Source of the DNA: Methanolobus sp. WCC4 | GTDB taxonomy: Archaea > Halobacteriota > Methanosarcinia > Methanosarcinales > Methanosarcinaceae | NCBI RefSeq assembly: GCF_038022665.1 | Contig: NZ_CP150629.1 | Span: 2,710,480-2,774,479, forward strand | Length of the DNA stretch: 64,000 nt | Reading direction: 5' to 3' | Shown: in pieces, positions 17,933 to 29,253 of the stretch | Layout of the letters: the number at the start of each line of letters is the position of its first letter | How positions within the stretch are numbered: the stretch's first letter is position 1 | Program-made: the position numbers and the translations under genes | Notes under the pieces: generated by a model | Told to the model about the DNA's origin: nothing | Database searches by the model: none | What the model saw: the letters and a program-made list of their open reading frames with translations, nothing else

Positions 17933-19005
17933 CAGATCACCAACTGTCCCTTGATAGTCTCATCATCGAGGTTGGCAGCTTTGCCACGTATTATTATCCT
18001 CAAGTTGCTGATCTCATTCTTCTTACTTAGCATGTAGTCCATGATTGGTACAATTGAGATCGGATAAACATGTGAAAAGCTTGCTGCAGATTTAAGCCTG
18101 TGTTTTTTCAGTCGGCTCTCGACTTCGATCAAAGATACCATATCCGGGTTTGCAACATCTGCTATAGCTTCCCAGTATGAGGATTTCTCAAGTTCAGATA
18201 CAAAGTCTGCAAGGGAAAGGGGCATCAATTTCTCAATGTCCTTAAGCTTCAACTTGAGTCCGCCATCGAGCATCAGATCCATCATTTCAGGATCGGTGAT
18301 ACCGGACCTCTTCAAACGGAAGAGTGTTATAAGGTTCTTATGATCGATTCCCATCCTTGTGAATTCCGCAAACAATTTGCGGTCCTTGGATTTTGATTCT
18401 TCGATTGCGCCAAATAGCCCGGCATAGTACATTTTATCGAGCTGATTCTCAATATCTGAAAGATTTGTTCCATCATAGTTCTTCAGTATTGGATAGTACT
18501 CTGTATTTGCAAGTTCAGAGACGACTTCCTCGTATGTACCCATTGCTGCGAGTTCTGAAAGGAAAGTATAGCTCAACCTTCCCGCTGCAACAACGGCCTC
18601 AAGGATCTCCTCTGTGGATGCATTACAATACTTACCACGAAGAATGGTCTTTATGCTCCAGATATCATACTTCTTGAGCTGCTCACCTACAAGGAAGTTC
18701 ACATCACCTTCAGAGATACTAAGTAGCTTTGTAAAGGTTACTGCGAGATTCCTGTTCAGTGCATGCTCGATAAGATCTACACCTTCGTACTGTCTTGCCA
18801 GTTCATCGACATCCATTTTATACTCAGATTCTTCAATGAATCTGGTAATTTCATCAATGCTCATGTTCATGAGCCTAGGATAGGTCTCCTTTGGCAGAAT
18901 CTTACTTTTCATTGCACGTACACGTGCTGTAGTATATGCGTAGTTTGCATGACCCTTTGGTTGGGATTTTTTGTTACCACGCTTAAATTTCTGCAACAGC
19001 TGCAT
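17932..19005 (-). CDS. ahaC: A1AO ATP synthase subunit C
   Basis: A 357-residue helical protein ([26 protein letters not shown] near its start; repeated three-fold helical lobes with YYAGLFGA and FKLRRSG-like helices), the V/A-type subunit C/d that caps the c-ring and joins it to the central stalk. The ATG at 19005 follows ahaE by seven bases. Confidence 0.95.
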   Translation of the reverse strand: MQLLQKFKRGNKKSQPKGHANYAYTTARVRAMKSKILPKETYPRLMNMSIDEITRFIEESEYKMDVDELARQYEGVDLIEHALNRNLAVTFTKLLSISEGDVNFLVGEQLKKYDIWSIKTILRGKYCNASTEEILEAVVAAGRLSYTFLSELAAMGTYEEVVSELANTEYYPILKNYDGTNLSDIENQLDKMYYAGLFGAIEESKSKDRKLFAEFTRMGIDHKNLITLFRLKRSGITDPEMMDLMLDGGLKLKLKDIEKLMPLSLADFVSELEKSSYWEAIADVANPDMVSLIEVESRLKKHRLKSAASFSHVYPISIVPIMDYMLSKKNEISNLRIIIRGKAANLDDETIKGQLVI

Positions 19006-19012
19006 TTAGAAA

Positions 19013-19564
19013 TCACCCGAATAAGATATCAGATGTCTGTTTCAACAACCGCTCATTCACGCTTTTAAGGATGCCATCGTAGGTATAATCCAATCTGATA
19101 GTACCATCTTCGTTCTCAATGACAATTCCGCCAAGACAATCGATATTGCCAGCGTACTCCAGTGAGGACAACTTCTTGACGATCTCTTCAGACTCGGCAT
19201 TGGAATAGATCTTTGTGCCGTTTGCCTCATTATCACTAATGAGGGTCTTGAGGAGCTCTTCGTTCTTCTCAGGAGAGAACTTGGATATAGTCTCTACAGC
19301 CTGGACATAGACTCTTTCGAGGACTTCCTTGCGTGCATTGAGCAATGTGCGCTTCACTTCAAGATTTGCACTGGATATTTCTTGCTGCTTGATTTTTGCA
19401 ATATCATCCTCTGCTTTTGCCAGACGTTCACCCATAATTCTTTTAGCATTCTGTTTTGCCTCATCAAGAATCAGGGAAACCTCTGCATCTGCCTCGGAGT
19501 CCAGTTTGGAAACCTCGGACTGGGCAGCATCCATGATATCTTTAACAACAGTTTCAAGTCCCAT
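19013..19564 (-). CDS. ahaE: A1AO ATP synthase subunit E (peripheral stalk)
   Basis: 183 residues from the ATG at 19564 (MGLETVVKDIMDAAQSEV), preceded by an aggtg RBS; a frame starting three codons earlier is less likely. The N-terminal two-thirds is a long coiled coil rich in Ala/Lys/Glu and the C-terminal globular part contains CLGGIVIENEDGTIRLDYT, the conserved E-subunit head. It pairs with AhaH in the peripheral stalk. Confidence 0.94.
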   Translation of the reverse strand: MGLETVVKDIMDAAQSEVSKLDSEADAEVSLILDEAKQNAKRIMGERLAKAEDDIAKIKQQEISSANLEVKRTLLNARKEVLERVYVQAVETISKFSPEKNEELLKTLISDNEANGTKIYSNAESEEIVKKLSSLEYAGNIDCLGGIVIENEDGTIRLDYTYDGILKSVNERLLKQTSDILFG

Positions 19565-19610
19565 GCTCAACACCTTTGGAAAATTTAAGAGCGAGAAATA
19601 CGCTCTTAAA

Positions 19611-21793
<2,183 letters not shown>

Positions 21794-21801
<8 letters not shown>

Positions 21802-22120
21802 GTATTGTCCTCTCGAATTCGTTTATAATTAACTCGACAGCTTCATCGACCCTGGAAGAAGCAGAGCTTTCTATAACCTTTGCCTCATTTTCCCCATTTT
21901 CGACGATCTTTGCTTTATCTGAAGCGATAGACTCTTCTGCAGATCCCATTGCACTTTGTGCAGATTTCTGTGCATCGACCTCGGCCTGTTTTATGATCTC
22001 TCTGGCCTCGGCACGTGCACTGGCGATACGGTCATTTTTTCTTTTCTTACCGTCGTCAACCATTTTGCGTGCATTGTCTTCTGCCTCTTTGATTTCCGAC
22101 AAGATTTTTTCTTTGGCCAT
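21794..22120 (-). CDS. ahaH: A1AO ATP synthase subunit H (peripheral stalk)
   Basis: 108 residues from the ATG at 22120 ([19 protein letters not shown]), chosen because gagg lies about 8 bases upstream; a frame from 22132 adds four residues. Almost wholly a charged, Ala-rich coiled coil with a right-handed hendecad pattern, as in AhaH/subunit G. First gene of the operon ahaHIKECFABDG. Confidence 0.93.
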
Positions 22121-22184
22121 GCTAATCCTCATGTGATGAATTGCTAATTATCCCGAATAAATCAACATCTCCTACTGCTAACTC

Positions 22185-22193
22185 ACATATAAA
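22185..22193 (-). promoter_or_regulatory. TATA box of the ATP synthase operon
   Basis: On the minus strand ctttatatg at 22185-22193 is a standard archaeal TATA box about 65 bases upstream of ahaH, predicting a start site near 22160 and a 40-nt leader. No other candidate in 22121-22338 is as good. Confidence 0.6.
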
Positions 22194-22338
22194 GTATTCG
22201 GTTTTCCAGATACAAGCGAGCCACAAATAGTCATGATTTATCATGATATTGGAAGATCTTATTAGAGATCATATATTACAAATGTAAGTCCCCGATTATG
22301 ATTATCAACCTACCATAATGAACAATTATTATGTTTTA

Positions 22339-23529
22339 TTAATGCATAGATTTATCAAGTCTGACCGGAAGCTGTGTTCCTTCCGGGATAGTGTGAATAT
22401 ATTTGCTCCTGAATTCAGGGTTGCGCATCATACAGTACTCTGCAGAACAGTTGTATGCTTCATGCTTACCCATCCTTTCCCATATAGCAGAGAGCTTTTC
22501 CTCGCGAATATTCCCAAATGACAGAGGCGTATATGCACATGGAAGAACATCCCCGCCGGCTGTTGCGTGCATCCATCTTCGGCCTGCAAAACAACCGAAC
22601 TGGTCAGGCCCCATGAAATTAGGGAACGATGTAACTCGTGGACCATCCTCTTTCCTGTTCATTGTACTCTGGAACTTCCCAAGACGGTCAACATCCTTAG
22701 AGGTCATTGTCTCATCCTCATGATCGAGCCAGCGTCCCACAGCTATGATCTCATAGATGGACATCTCCTGCATACCCATGTCCGATGCGAAGTTGTAGAA
22801 ACCGTCAAGATCATCTATATTATCCGGAGAGACGACCACAAAGAGATCTGCAAGGATACCTGCATTCACAATGTGCTCTATACCATCTACCGTGTTCTTG
22901 AAAGCACCTTCACGTCCCCTCACACGGTCATGTTCTGCAGGGTCAGGACTGTCAAGGCTCATATGAGCAGCATAAAGACCTGCTGCCTTCAGGTCTCTGG
23001 CCCTTTGCTCTGTCAGACCGAAGCCTGATGTGAAACAGGTAGCTATTGCACGGGTCTTGTCCACCTTTGCGATCATCTCTTCAAGGTCCTTTCTGAGAAG
23101 GGTCTCCCCGCCATCAAAGGCTATGTAGTAAGAACCCAGGTCGATCGCCTGTTCTATAGCACTGTTTATCTCATCAAATGTAAGTATGGGGTCTGCCACG
23201 ATCCCTGCCGCACCACAATGGATACAATCATAGGGACAGTGCGTAGTAATACCAATTGAGAACTGGTCAGGCACCCTTTTCTTCAGGATAGAGGCCACCT
23301 GTGCACTGATCATCCTGTTGAATACCCCCCCTGGCATAGGAGGAGCCCATGTGGAGAAGATGATATTCTCCCCTTCCGTAGAGATAGGCTTCTCTTCCAG
23401 GAATATCTTATTGATCCTCTTGATGATAGGTTTTGCAACCGGCGATAAAGGACCTTCCGTGTCAAGGACAACTTTTCCATTCTCAGTGCTAGCATTTACT
23501 TTGATTACTGATCTGTCATAAACCCTCAT
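22339..23529 (-). CDS. Radical SAM enzyme with SPASM-like Cys tail, linked to prenyl synthase and ccm genes
   Basis: 396 residues from the ATG at 23529 (MRVYDRSVIKV), which has ggtga upstream; a TTG at 23544 is the longer option. The SAM-binding [4Fe-4S] motif is CPYDCIHC (C-x3-C-x2-C) near residue 100, with the GGE motif (FDGGETLLRKDL) further on. The C-terminal third has further cysteines (FGCFAGRRWMH, VLPCAY, CSAEYC) as in SPASM-type auxiliary cluster domains. It lies 36 bases after a prenyl diphosphate synthase and downstream of ccmE and ccmD. The reaction is unknown. A step in methanophenazine or another isoprenoid modification is an inference from context only. Confidence 0.8.
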   Translation of the reverse strand: MRVYDRSVIKVNASTENGKVVLDTEGPLSPVAKPIIKRINKIFLEEKPISTEGENIIFSTWAPPMPGGVFNRMISAQVASILKKRVPDQFSIGITTHCPYDCIHCGAAGIVADPILTFDEINSAIEQAIDLGSYYIAFDGGETLLRKDLEEMIAKVDKTRAIATCFTSGFGLTEQRARDLKAAGLYAAHMSLDSPDPAEHDRVRGREGAFKNTVDGIEHIVNAGILADLFVVVSPDNIDDLDGFYNFASDMGMQEMSIYEIIAVGRWLDHEDETMTSKDVDRLGKFQSTMNRKEDGPRVTSFPNFMGPDQFGCFAGRRWMHATAGGDVLPCAYTPLSFGNIREEKLSAIWERMGKHEAYNCSAEYCMMRNPEFRSKYIHTIPEGTQLPVRLDKSMH

Positions 23530-23565
23530 GAAGTCACCTGGCAATTAACTGATAATTAAATATGA

Positions 23566-24435
23566 TCAAAGGACATCTTCCGGGAGCATATCGACCGTTA
23601 TGAGGTCAGTTACCAGCTCCAGTTTCTCCTTTGCATCCGAAGATGGGAAAGATGCAAGGATATCTTTTGCATTCTGCACGAAAGAACGCACCTGCTCTAC
23701 AGTCTTCTCAACAGCCACATCATCATCCATTAACCTGCTATATATTAGAGGTAATGTAACGGATTCATATGTCGAGCTTTTATCTTCCAGCTTATCAAGA
23801 TACTCGAGCAGATCATCAACTATCTGATAGGCATTACCCACATACTCACCAAATGACCTTAATCTAAGCGCAGTCTCTTCATCAGCACCTGCCACATAGG
23901 CACCGATGGCAGTACTTGCAGCAAAAAGAGAGCCGGTCTTCTTGGTAATGCATTCAAAATAGTTCTTCTCCCTGAACTCCTCATTCACACTGGACAGGTC
24001 TATGGTCTCGCCTTCGGCCATATACATCCCGGCCCTGCCAAACTCATTGACAGCACTGTTACCATATCCTGATATCAACGAAATGGCCTTGGATATGAGA
24101 AAATCACCACACAGGATCGCTGCAGGGATACCATATTTCTTATGAGCTGATTCAACGCCCCGGCGCATAAGCCCTCCATCAAGGACATCATCGTGAATAA
24201 GTGAAGCAGAATGAATGAACTCGATCGCAAGGGCTGCATTGACACTATCTTTAGGGACCCCACCACACATCTCCGTACAAAGCACCAGCATTACCGGCCT
24301 GATGTTCTTCCCACCGGAACTGCATATATGTACAAGCATCTTCTTCATCTGGGAGCGGTCATCCATAGAACGGACCATCTCATCCTTTGCAGTTTTTATA
24401 AGCTGATACTCTTCCATATCCTCTATTTGCAACAT
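23566..24435 (-). CDS. Trans-polyprenyl diphosphate synthase (possibly geranylfarnesyl, for methanophenazine)
   Basis: A 289-residue all-helical IspA-type synthase. The first Asp-rich motif is LIHDDVLDGGLMRRG. The residues four and five places before it are small (Ser, Ala), which in this family allows products longer than C15-C20. The second Asp-rich motif is altered to DDLLE (YQIVDDLLEYLDK). Other family motifs present are GDFLISKA, EGETIDL and TKKTGSLFAAS. Methanosarcina makes C25 prenyl diphosphate for methanophenazine with a dedicated enzyme of this class. The operon position behind ccmD-ccmE supports a link to the electron transport chain. The product length is inferred. Confidence 0.82.
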   Translation of the reverse strand: MLQIEDMEEYQLIKTAKDEMVRSMDDRSQMKKMLVHICSSGGKNIRPVMLVLCTEMCGGVPKDSVNAALAIEFIHSASLIHDDVLDGGLMRRGVESAHKKYGIPAAILCGDFLISKAISLISGYGNSAVNEFGRAGMYMAEGETIDLSSVNEEFREKNYFECITKKTGSLFAASTAIGAYVAGADEETALRLRSFGEYVGNAYQIVDDLLEYLDKLEDKSSTYESVTLPLIYSRLMDDDVAVEKTVEQVRSFVQNAKDILASFPSSDAKEKLELVTDLITVDMLPEDVL

Positions 24436-24447
24436 ACTACCGCCTGA

Positions 24448-24828
24448 TCACTCTGAATACTTTGAAGGACAGCTCATTACTATCTGGTTCGCTTCAACCA
24501 CATCCTCCGAGATCATCTTTCCGCTGATGCTGACACTCTGGCCTTCCACCAGATTTGCAGGAAGGGAACCTGTGTACTCAACATTCAGTTCATAAGATGG
24601 GTCCTCAAGGTCCTGAAGTACAAAGGAAGTACCATCAGTAGAGATGGAAAGCGTTCCGTTCCTTATCACACCCATAGTATTGACATCATGACCAACATAT
24701 CCATCCGGATCGGAAGAGATGTCAGATATCATAAGATAGCCCTGTGAAAGGTCTACATTCCATAGACCCACCAGACCGACAATAACAATAAAAGCAACTG
24801 CAATGATCGTTTTTTGTTTTTTATCCAT
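24448..24828 (-). CDS. ccmE: Cytochrome c maturation heme chaperone CcmE, archaeal CxxxY type
   Basis: A 126-residue protein with an N-terminal membrane anchor (IIAVAFIVIVGLVGLW) and an OB-fold domain (YLMISDISSDPDGYVGHDVNTMGVIRNG start). It ends in CPSKYSE. The heme-attachment motif is thus C-x3-Y, the variant known from archaea and some sulfate reducers, where Cys replaces the His of the HxxxY form. It faces the outside and carries heme to apocytochrome c. The ATG at 24828 has gaggag upstream. It follows ccmD after 26 bases; ccmA, B, C and F are not in the window. Confidence 0.88.
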   Translation of the reverse strand: MDKKQKTIIAVAFIVIVGLVGLWNVDLSQGYLMISDISSDPDGYVGHDVNTMGVIRNGTLSISTDGTSFVLQDLEDPSYELNVEYTGSLPANLVEGQSVSISGKMISEDVVEANQIVMSCPSKYSE

Positions 24829-24854
24829 AAGAACTCCTCATTATGGCCTATTCA

Positions 24855-24971
24855 TCATTTTGCCATTCTGTGGCATTGTCGCATCAACGCTATACGGGAA
24901 CGTAACAGATATACAATATACATTGACAGTGCGATCCATGTGACAGAGAATGCAATTTCCAGTGCGCCTAT
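24855..24971 (-). CDS. ccmD: CcmD-like small membrane protein with a non-standard start codon
   Basis: The frame read from 24971 to a TGA at 24855-24857 encodes about 38 residues: a first part GALEIAFSVTWIALSMYIVY, then LLRSRIALMRQ and a basic tail. One membrane helix followed by Arg-rich cytoplasmic residues is the CcmD pattern (the A-F-x-V-x-W core and Y-x-x-L-R). A strong RBS (gaggtga) sits six bases before an ATA codon at 24969-24971, and an in-frame TGA lies just upstream at 24978-24980, so no ATG, GTG or TTG start is available there. Either AUA is used or the sequence has an error. It directly precedes ccmE, as expected for ccmD. Confidence 0.6.
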   Translation of the reverse strand: MGALEIAFSVTWIALSMYIVYLLRSRIALMRQCHRMAK

Positions 24972-25128
24972 AAAGAATCACCTCTATATCAGGTTAACCT
25001 TTGCACCTCATGGACATTAAGACAGAACCTATGCCAATATACGGACACAGATGAACTTATACATACATAGAGGGAGTTACCCTGATAATCAAGTATTAAT
25101 ATGGGTGTGCAGTAGTATAGTTCCATCC

Positions 25129-25136
25129 TATATATA
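25129..25136 (+). promoter_or_regulatory. TATA box of the heme biosynthesis operon
   Basis: tatatata at about 25129-25136, 37 bases upstream of the ahbD start, predicts a start site around 25160 and a very short leader. The ccmD-ccmE operon diverges from the same 200-base region. Confidence 0.55.
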
Positions 25137-25172
25137 GGTAAACATACGAACAAACAAACCTTATGATCAACT

Positions 25173-26219
25173 ATGGTAAAACCTCCAAGACTCATAGCCT
25201 GGGAAACGACAGCTGGATGTAACCTTTCATGCAAACACTGCAGAGGGTCATCCACTGAGAAAAAACCTGAAGGCGAACTTACAACTGAAGAAGCATTCCA
25301 TTTCGTTGACGAGATCTGCGAGATGGGCAACCCCATCCTTATACTGAGCGGAGGTGAACCGCTGGTCAGGGATGACATATTCGATATCGCAAAGTATGCT
25401 ACAGAAAAGGGTCTTCGCGTTGCTATGGCTACCAACGGAACACTGGTGACTAACGAGATCGCGGAAAAGATGAAAAGTTCAGGCATACAGAGGGTCAGCA
25501 TCAGCCTTGACGGAGCAAGTCCGCAGATGCACGATGATTTCCGCTGCGTGCCAGGAGCATTCCAGGGCGCACTTACAGGCATAGATAACCTTAAGGAAGC
25601 AGGGATAGGCTTCCAGATCAATCCCACTATAACAAAGAGGACCATAGATGAGATACCTGCCATACTTGATATGGCAAAGGAGCTTGGTGCTGATGCACTG
25701 CACATATTCCTCCTGGTACCAACCGGCAGAGGCAAGGACCTTGAGAACGAGGAGATCCCGCCTGTGGAATATGAAAGGATACTCAACTGGTTCTATGACA
25801 GACAGAAGGATTCAGGCATCCAGCTCAAGGCCACCTGTGCCCCACACTATTTCAGGATAATGCGCCAGCGGGCAAAGAAGGAAGGCATTGAGATAAGCGT
25901 CAAGACACATGGCTATGAGGCTATGACAAAAGGCTGCCTTGGTGGAACAGGATTCTGTTTCGTATCCAGTACCGGTGATGTTTACCCCTGCGGTTACCTT
26001 CCTGCACTGGCAGGGAACATAAAAGAAAAGAGCTTTAAGGATATCTGGGAGAACTCAAAGGTATTCAATGACCTCCGTGATGTTTCAAAGCTTAAGGGTA
26101 AATGCGGGATATGCGAATACAATACAGTATGCGGTGGCTGCCGTGCACGTGCCTATGCCGCCACAGGCGACTACCTTGATGAAGAGCCATACTGTATATA
26201 TGTACCTAAAAAACAGTGA
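25173..26219 (+). CDS. ahbD: Radical SAM heme biosynthesis protein AhbD (Fe-coproporphyrin III decarboxylase)
   Basis: A 348-residue radical SAM protein with the N-terminal cluster motif CNLSCKHC, the GGE motif (LSGGEPLVRDDIF), and a second cysteine-rich region (GCLGGTGFC, YPCGY, CGICEYNTVCGGCRARAYA) for an auxiliary Fe-S cluster. It belongs to the AhbC/AhbD/NirJ group. It precedes the two siroheme decarboxylase genes. In Methanosarcina the copy next to those genes is the final heme synthase AhbD, with ahbC elsewhere, so AhbD is preferred; AhbC is not excluded. Confidence 0.8.
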   Translation: MVKPPRLIAWETTAGCNLSCKHCRGSSTEKKPEGELTTEEAFHFVDEICEMGNPILILSGGEPLVRDDIFDIAKYATEKGLRVAMATNGTLVTNEIAEKMKSSGIQRVSISLDGASPQMHDDFRCVPGAFQGALTGIDNLKEAGIGFQINPTITKRTIDEIPAILDMAKELGADALHIFLLVPTGRGKDLENEEIPPVEYERILNWFYDRQKDSGIQLKATCAPHYFRIMRQRAKKEGIEISVKTHGYEAMTKGCLGGTGFCFVSSTGDVYPCGYLPALAGNIKEKSFKDIWENSKVFNDLRDVSKLKGKCGICEYNTVCGGCRARAYAATGDYLDEEPYCIYVPKKQ

Positions 26220-26225
26220 TCTTAA

Positions 26226-26681
26226 ATGATATCTCTTGATGATACCGATAAAACCATACTCAACACGATCCAGTTCGATTTTCCTCTGGAAACAGAGCCT
26301 TATGAGAAACTAGGAGAAGAGCTGGGCATCAGTGAAGATGAAGTGATAGAAAGGCTTGAGAGACTCCACACAGAAGGAGCCGTACGAAAGATCGGGCCGA
26401 TAATCAACCGTAAAGGAGTAGGTGGTACCAGCACCCTGGTAGCTGCCACTGTTCCTGAAGAAAAGGTGGATGAGGTTGCAGGTTACATCAATGAGTACCA
26501 GGAAGTATCCCATAACTATCATCGTCCTGAGAAGTTCAATATCTGGTTCACCATATCCGCACCTAACAGGGAAAGGATCGACACTATATTAAAAGAGCTG
26601 AAAGAAAGAACAGGACTCGAGTTCGTGGACCTGCCCACCAGAAAACTGTTCAAGATCGGCGTCAGGTTCAACATCAGATGA
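26226..26681 (+). CDS. Siroheme decarboxylase subunit (AhbA/AhbB pair, first gene)
   Basis: A 151-residue protein with an Lrp/AsnC-like winged helix (KTILNTIQFDFPLETEPYEKLGEELG) and a RAM-like domain with VSHNYHRPEKFNIWFTISAP. The DFPL start and the HNY-His cluster mark the siroheme decarboxylase family rather than a DNA-binding regulator. With the next gene product it decarboxylates siroheme to 12,18-didecarboxysiroheme. It follows ahbD by six bases. Which of the two is alpha and which beta I cannot say from sequence alone. Confidence 0.85.
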   Translation: MISLDDTDKTILNTIQFDFPLETEPYEKLGEELGISEDEVIERLERLHTEGAVRKIGPIINRKGVGGTSTLVAATVPEEKVDEVAGYINEYQEVSHNYHRPEKFNIWFTISAPNRERIDTILKELKERTGLEFVDLPTRKLFKIGVRFNIR

Positions 26682-26705
26682 AAGGGATAAGACGACAATA
26701 GTAAG

Positions 26706-27173
26706 GTGATATCCATGGACGAGATCGATGAGAAGATAATAAGACTTACACAGAACGGCATCCCGCTTAAAAGATCACCTTTTGCAGAAATTGCCAGTGA
26801 ACTGGGCATCAGTGAGCAGGAAGTGATAGATCGTCTCAAAAAGATGAAGGACAGGGATGAGATCCGCCGGTTCGGTGCTTCCATTGGGCACAGGGATATA
26901 GGGATCGTTGCCAACGCAATGTGCGTCTGGAACGTACCCGATGAAAGGACAGAAGAAGTGGGGAACATAATGGCTGACTTCTCAGAGGTCACCCACTGCT
27001 ACGAAAGACCCAGGGCCCCGGGATGGGATTACAACCTTTTCACAATGGTACATTCCTATACAAAGGAGGATTGTGAAGTAATCGCAGCAAGGATATCAGA
27101 AGCCACATGCATCACAGATTATAAACTTCTTTTCAGTGATAGGGAATTCAAGAAAACTGGAGTTCGATTGTAA
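26706..27173 (+). CDS. Siroheme decarboxylase subunit (AhbA/AhbB pair, second gene)
   Basis: A 155-residue partner of the preceding protein with the same layout: EKIIRLTQNGIPLKRSPFAEIA, then FSEVTHCYERPRAPGWDYNLFTMVHS. The HCYERP and YNLFTMVH segments are typical of the second siroheme decarboxylase subunit. The 24-base gap after the first gene and the upstream ggtgat RBS support co-translation. The pair acts in the cytoplasm as a heterodimer in the Ahb heme route. Confidence 0.85.
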   Translation: MISMDEIDEKIIRLTQNGIPLKRSPFAEIASELGISEQEVIDRLKKMKDRDEIRRFGASIGHRDIGIVANAMCVWNVPDERTEEVGNIMADFSEVTHCYERPRAPGWDYNLFTMVHSYTKEDCEVIAARISEATCITDYKLLFSDREFKKTGVRL

Positions 27174-27233
27174 TCGCAATCTTTAACTAATTTCCAGAAA
27201 AAGCAGAAGGCAAATATTCCCGGAGATGGAGAT

Positions 27234-27908
27234 ATGAAAGACAAGAACCACTTCCTGCCACTGCTGATAGATATGAGCGACAAAAAGGTTGTCATCTTTG
27301 GAAGTGGGTCTGTTGGAGAAAGGAAAGCTAACCTGTTCTCAGAACATGCTGATGTGACTGTTGTCAGCAGGGGTTTTTCCGACTTTTTCTTTGAGCTTGA
27401 GCGTAAGAGCCACATCACCCTTATGGAGGCCGATGTTGGAAAGCTTAGCGATGATGACATCAATATGATCATTGAGGATGCATTCCTCGTGATACCTGCA
27501 ACCAATGACAGGACGATCAATGAGAGGATCGTGCAACTTTCAAAGGGCTTCGGCATCCTCACGAATGAGGTTGATGCCATTGGCGATGTTACAGTGCCTG
27601 CTGTGATAAAGCGCGGAGACCTTACCATAAGCATATCGACCACCGGATCGAGCCCTGCATTTTCCAGATTCACAAGACAGCAGGTAGAGAAGATCATCAC
27701 CCCTGAATTCGCAGACATGATACGAATACAGGATGAGATGAGAACATACCTTAAAAATGAAGTACCTGACCAGAAAGACAGAAAGGAAATATTATGGGAT
27801 GTGCTGGAAAGCAAAGAAGTGTGGGGCGGGCTTGAAGATTCCTATGAAAAAGGGTTTAAGAGAGCACAAGGTATAGTAAGGAAGAAAATAAACGAGAAAG
27901 TCAGATGA
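27234..27908 (+). CDS. Precorrin-2 dehydrogenase / sirohydrochlorin ferrochelatase (CysG N-terminal type)
   Basis: A 224-residue protein with a Rossmann NAD-binding start (KKVVIFGSGSVGERKANLF), then TVVSRG, VIPATNDRTINERI and the STTGSSPAFSRFTRQQVE segment characteristic of Met8p/CysG N-terminal enzymes. It oxidises precorrin-2 to sirohydrochlorin and may insert iron to give siroheme, the substrate of the decarboxylase encoded just upstream. Start ATG at 27234 with gagatgga-type RBS. Confidence 0.88.
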   Translation: MKDKNHFLPLLIDMSDKKVVIFGSGSVGERKANLFSEHADVTVVSRGFSDFFFELERKSHITLMEADVGKLSDDDINMIIEDAFLVIPATNDRTINERIVQLSKGFGILTNEVDAIGDVTVPAVIKRGDLTISISTTGSSPAFSRFTRQQVEKIITPEFADMIRIQDEMRTYLKNEVPDQKDRKEILWDVLESKEVWGGLEDSYEKGFKRAQGIVRKKINEKVR

Positions 27909-27960
27909 ACATGTACCGTAGCCACTTCCATTCAGGATATACATATTATACGAGGTACCC

Positions 27961-29253
27961 ATGACCGAGATAACCAGTATGGTGATCACCCATTCCAAAG
28001 CAACTGTAGAGGAGATCGAGGAAGCGTGGGAAGGAGACATCGAGAAGATGCTTCTGGACCTTCATTCCAATGAACTGGTCTGTGAATGTGTTGTAATGAA
28101 GACATGCAACCGTGTGGAGATATATATCGTCTCACCAAAGGGAAGTACTGTCCTGTTCCAATTCGCAAAGAAAATGGGATTATCCTCCAATATAGTGGAT
28201 TTCTTCGAGCACGAGGAATCCATCATGCACCTTCTACGACTGGCATCCGGCCTGGAATCCATGATAATAGGAGAGGACCAGATACTAGGACAGATCAAGG
28301 ACCTTTACCTCGTTGCCAAGAAGCTGGGAACCAGCGGAAAAATGCTGGACACAGCATTCAGTAAGGCCATCCAGGTAGGAAAACGAGTCCGGACCGAGAC
28401 CGAGATAAACCGTGGCGCACTTTCCATAGCATCAGCATCCGTTGACCTTGCAGAACATACCGTTGGCGACCTCAAGGACAAGATGGTACTTGTCATAGGT
28501 ACCGGTGAGATGGGTACACTGGTAACCCGTGCACTCTCCCACAGGGAGATCGAGCTGATGTATATAGCTAACAGGACCTATGAGACTGCCTATGAACTTG
28601 CAGAAGAGATGGGAGGACATGCAGTCCACTTCGACCAGATAGATGAGAATCTCAGGAGAGCCGACGTCGTCATAAGTGCCACCGGTGCCCCTCATTTTGT
28701 ACTGAAACATGAACAGATAGAAAAAGCAATGAGTTTCAGGGACAAGGAACTCCTTTTGATAGATATAGCCAATCCAAGGGATATCGACCCTTCTATCACA
28801 AGCATACCCCACGTAACGCTACATAATATAGATAACCTGAGAGTGATCAACGAAAAGAACCTCGAGATGAGAATGGAAGAGGCAAAGAAGGCACAGGCCA
28901 TCATCGATGAGGAATTCGACCTGCTTATCAAACAATACAAGAGACAGAAAGCAGACGCACTTGTGTCCGAACTGTATGCCCAGTCCTACAAGCTCCGTGT
29001 GAATGAGAAAGAGAAAGCTCTCACAAGACTTAGTGCATATCATACGATAGGTGAGACCGAACAACAGATCATAGAGGACCTCACACATTCAATAATCAAC
29101 AAAATGCTGGCAGAGCCTACCAAGGTACTGAGATATGCAGCAGAGATCGGAGACGATGAACTGCTTGAATCGGTCGGCAGGGTGTTTAGCGTAGACAGAT
29201 CCATTATAAAAGAAAAGGATGAGCTGGTAAAATGTTCCCCGAGCGCAGAATGA
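27961..29253 (+). CDS. hemA: Glutamyl-tRNA reductase
   Basis: A 430-residue protein with the catalytic [10 protein letters not shown] motif, the [18 protein letters not shown] substrate-binding segment, an NADPH-binding [11 protein letters not shown] and a C-terminal dimerisation helix. It turns glutamyl-tRNA into glutamate-1-semialdehyde, the first committed step of tetrapyrrole synthesis, and serves heme, F430, and corrinoids. The ATG at 27961 has gaggt upstream. Its end overlaps hemB by 22 bases. Confidence 0.95.
   Translation: MTEITSMVITHSKATVEEIEEAWEGDIEKMLLDLHSNELVCECVVMKTCNRVEIYIVSPKGSTVLFQFAKKMGLSSNIVDFFEHEESIMHLLRLASGLESMIIGEDQILGQIKDLYLVAKKLGTSGKMLDTAFSKAIQVGKRVRTETEINRGALSIASASVDLAEHTVGDLKDKMVLVIGTGEMGTLVTRALSHREIELMYIANRTYETAYELAEEMGGHAVHFDQIDENLRRADVVISATGAPHFVLKHEQIEKAMSFRDKELLLIDIANPRDIDPSITSIPHVTLHNIDNLRVINEKNLEMRMEEAKKAQAIIDEEFDLLIKQYKRQKADALVSELYAQSYKLRVNEKEKALTRLSAYHTIGETEQQIIEDLTHSIINKMLAEPTKVLRYAAEIGDDELLESVGRVFSVDRSIIKEKDELVKCSPSAE

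Noticed and set aside
22339..23529. Radical SAM protein as AhbC, the missing heme gene
   Set aside because: Its N-terminal extension and Cys tail differ from the AhbC/AhbD group, and it lacks the CGGCRARAYA-type motif present in the protein at 25173.
24840..24983. Alternative minus-strand frame beginning with GTG just after the gagg motif upstream of ccmE
   Set aside because: Its translation is Cys- and Pro-rich without membrane character; the neighbouring frame gives a typical CcmD helix.
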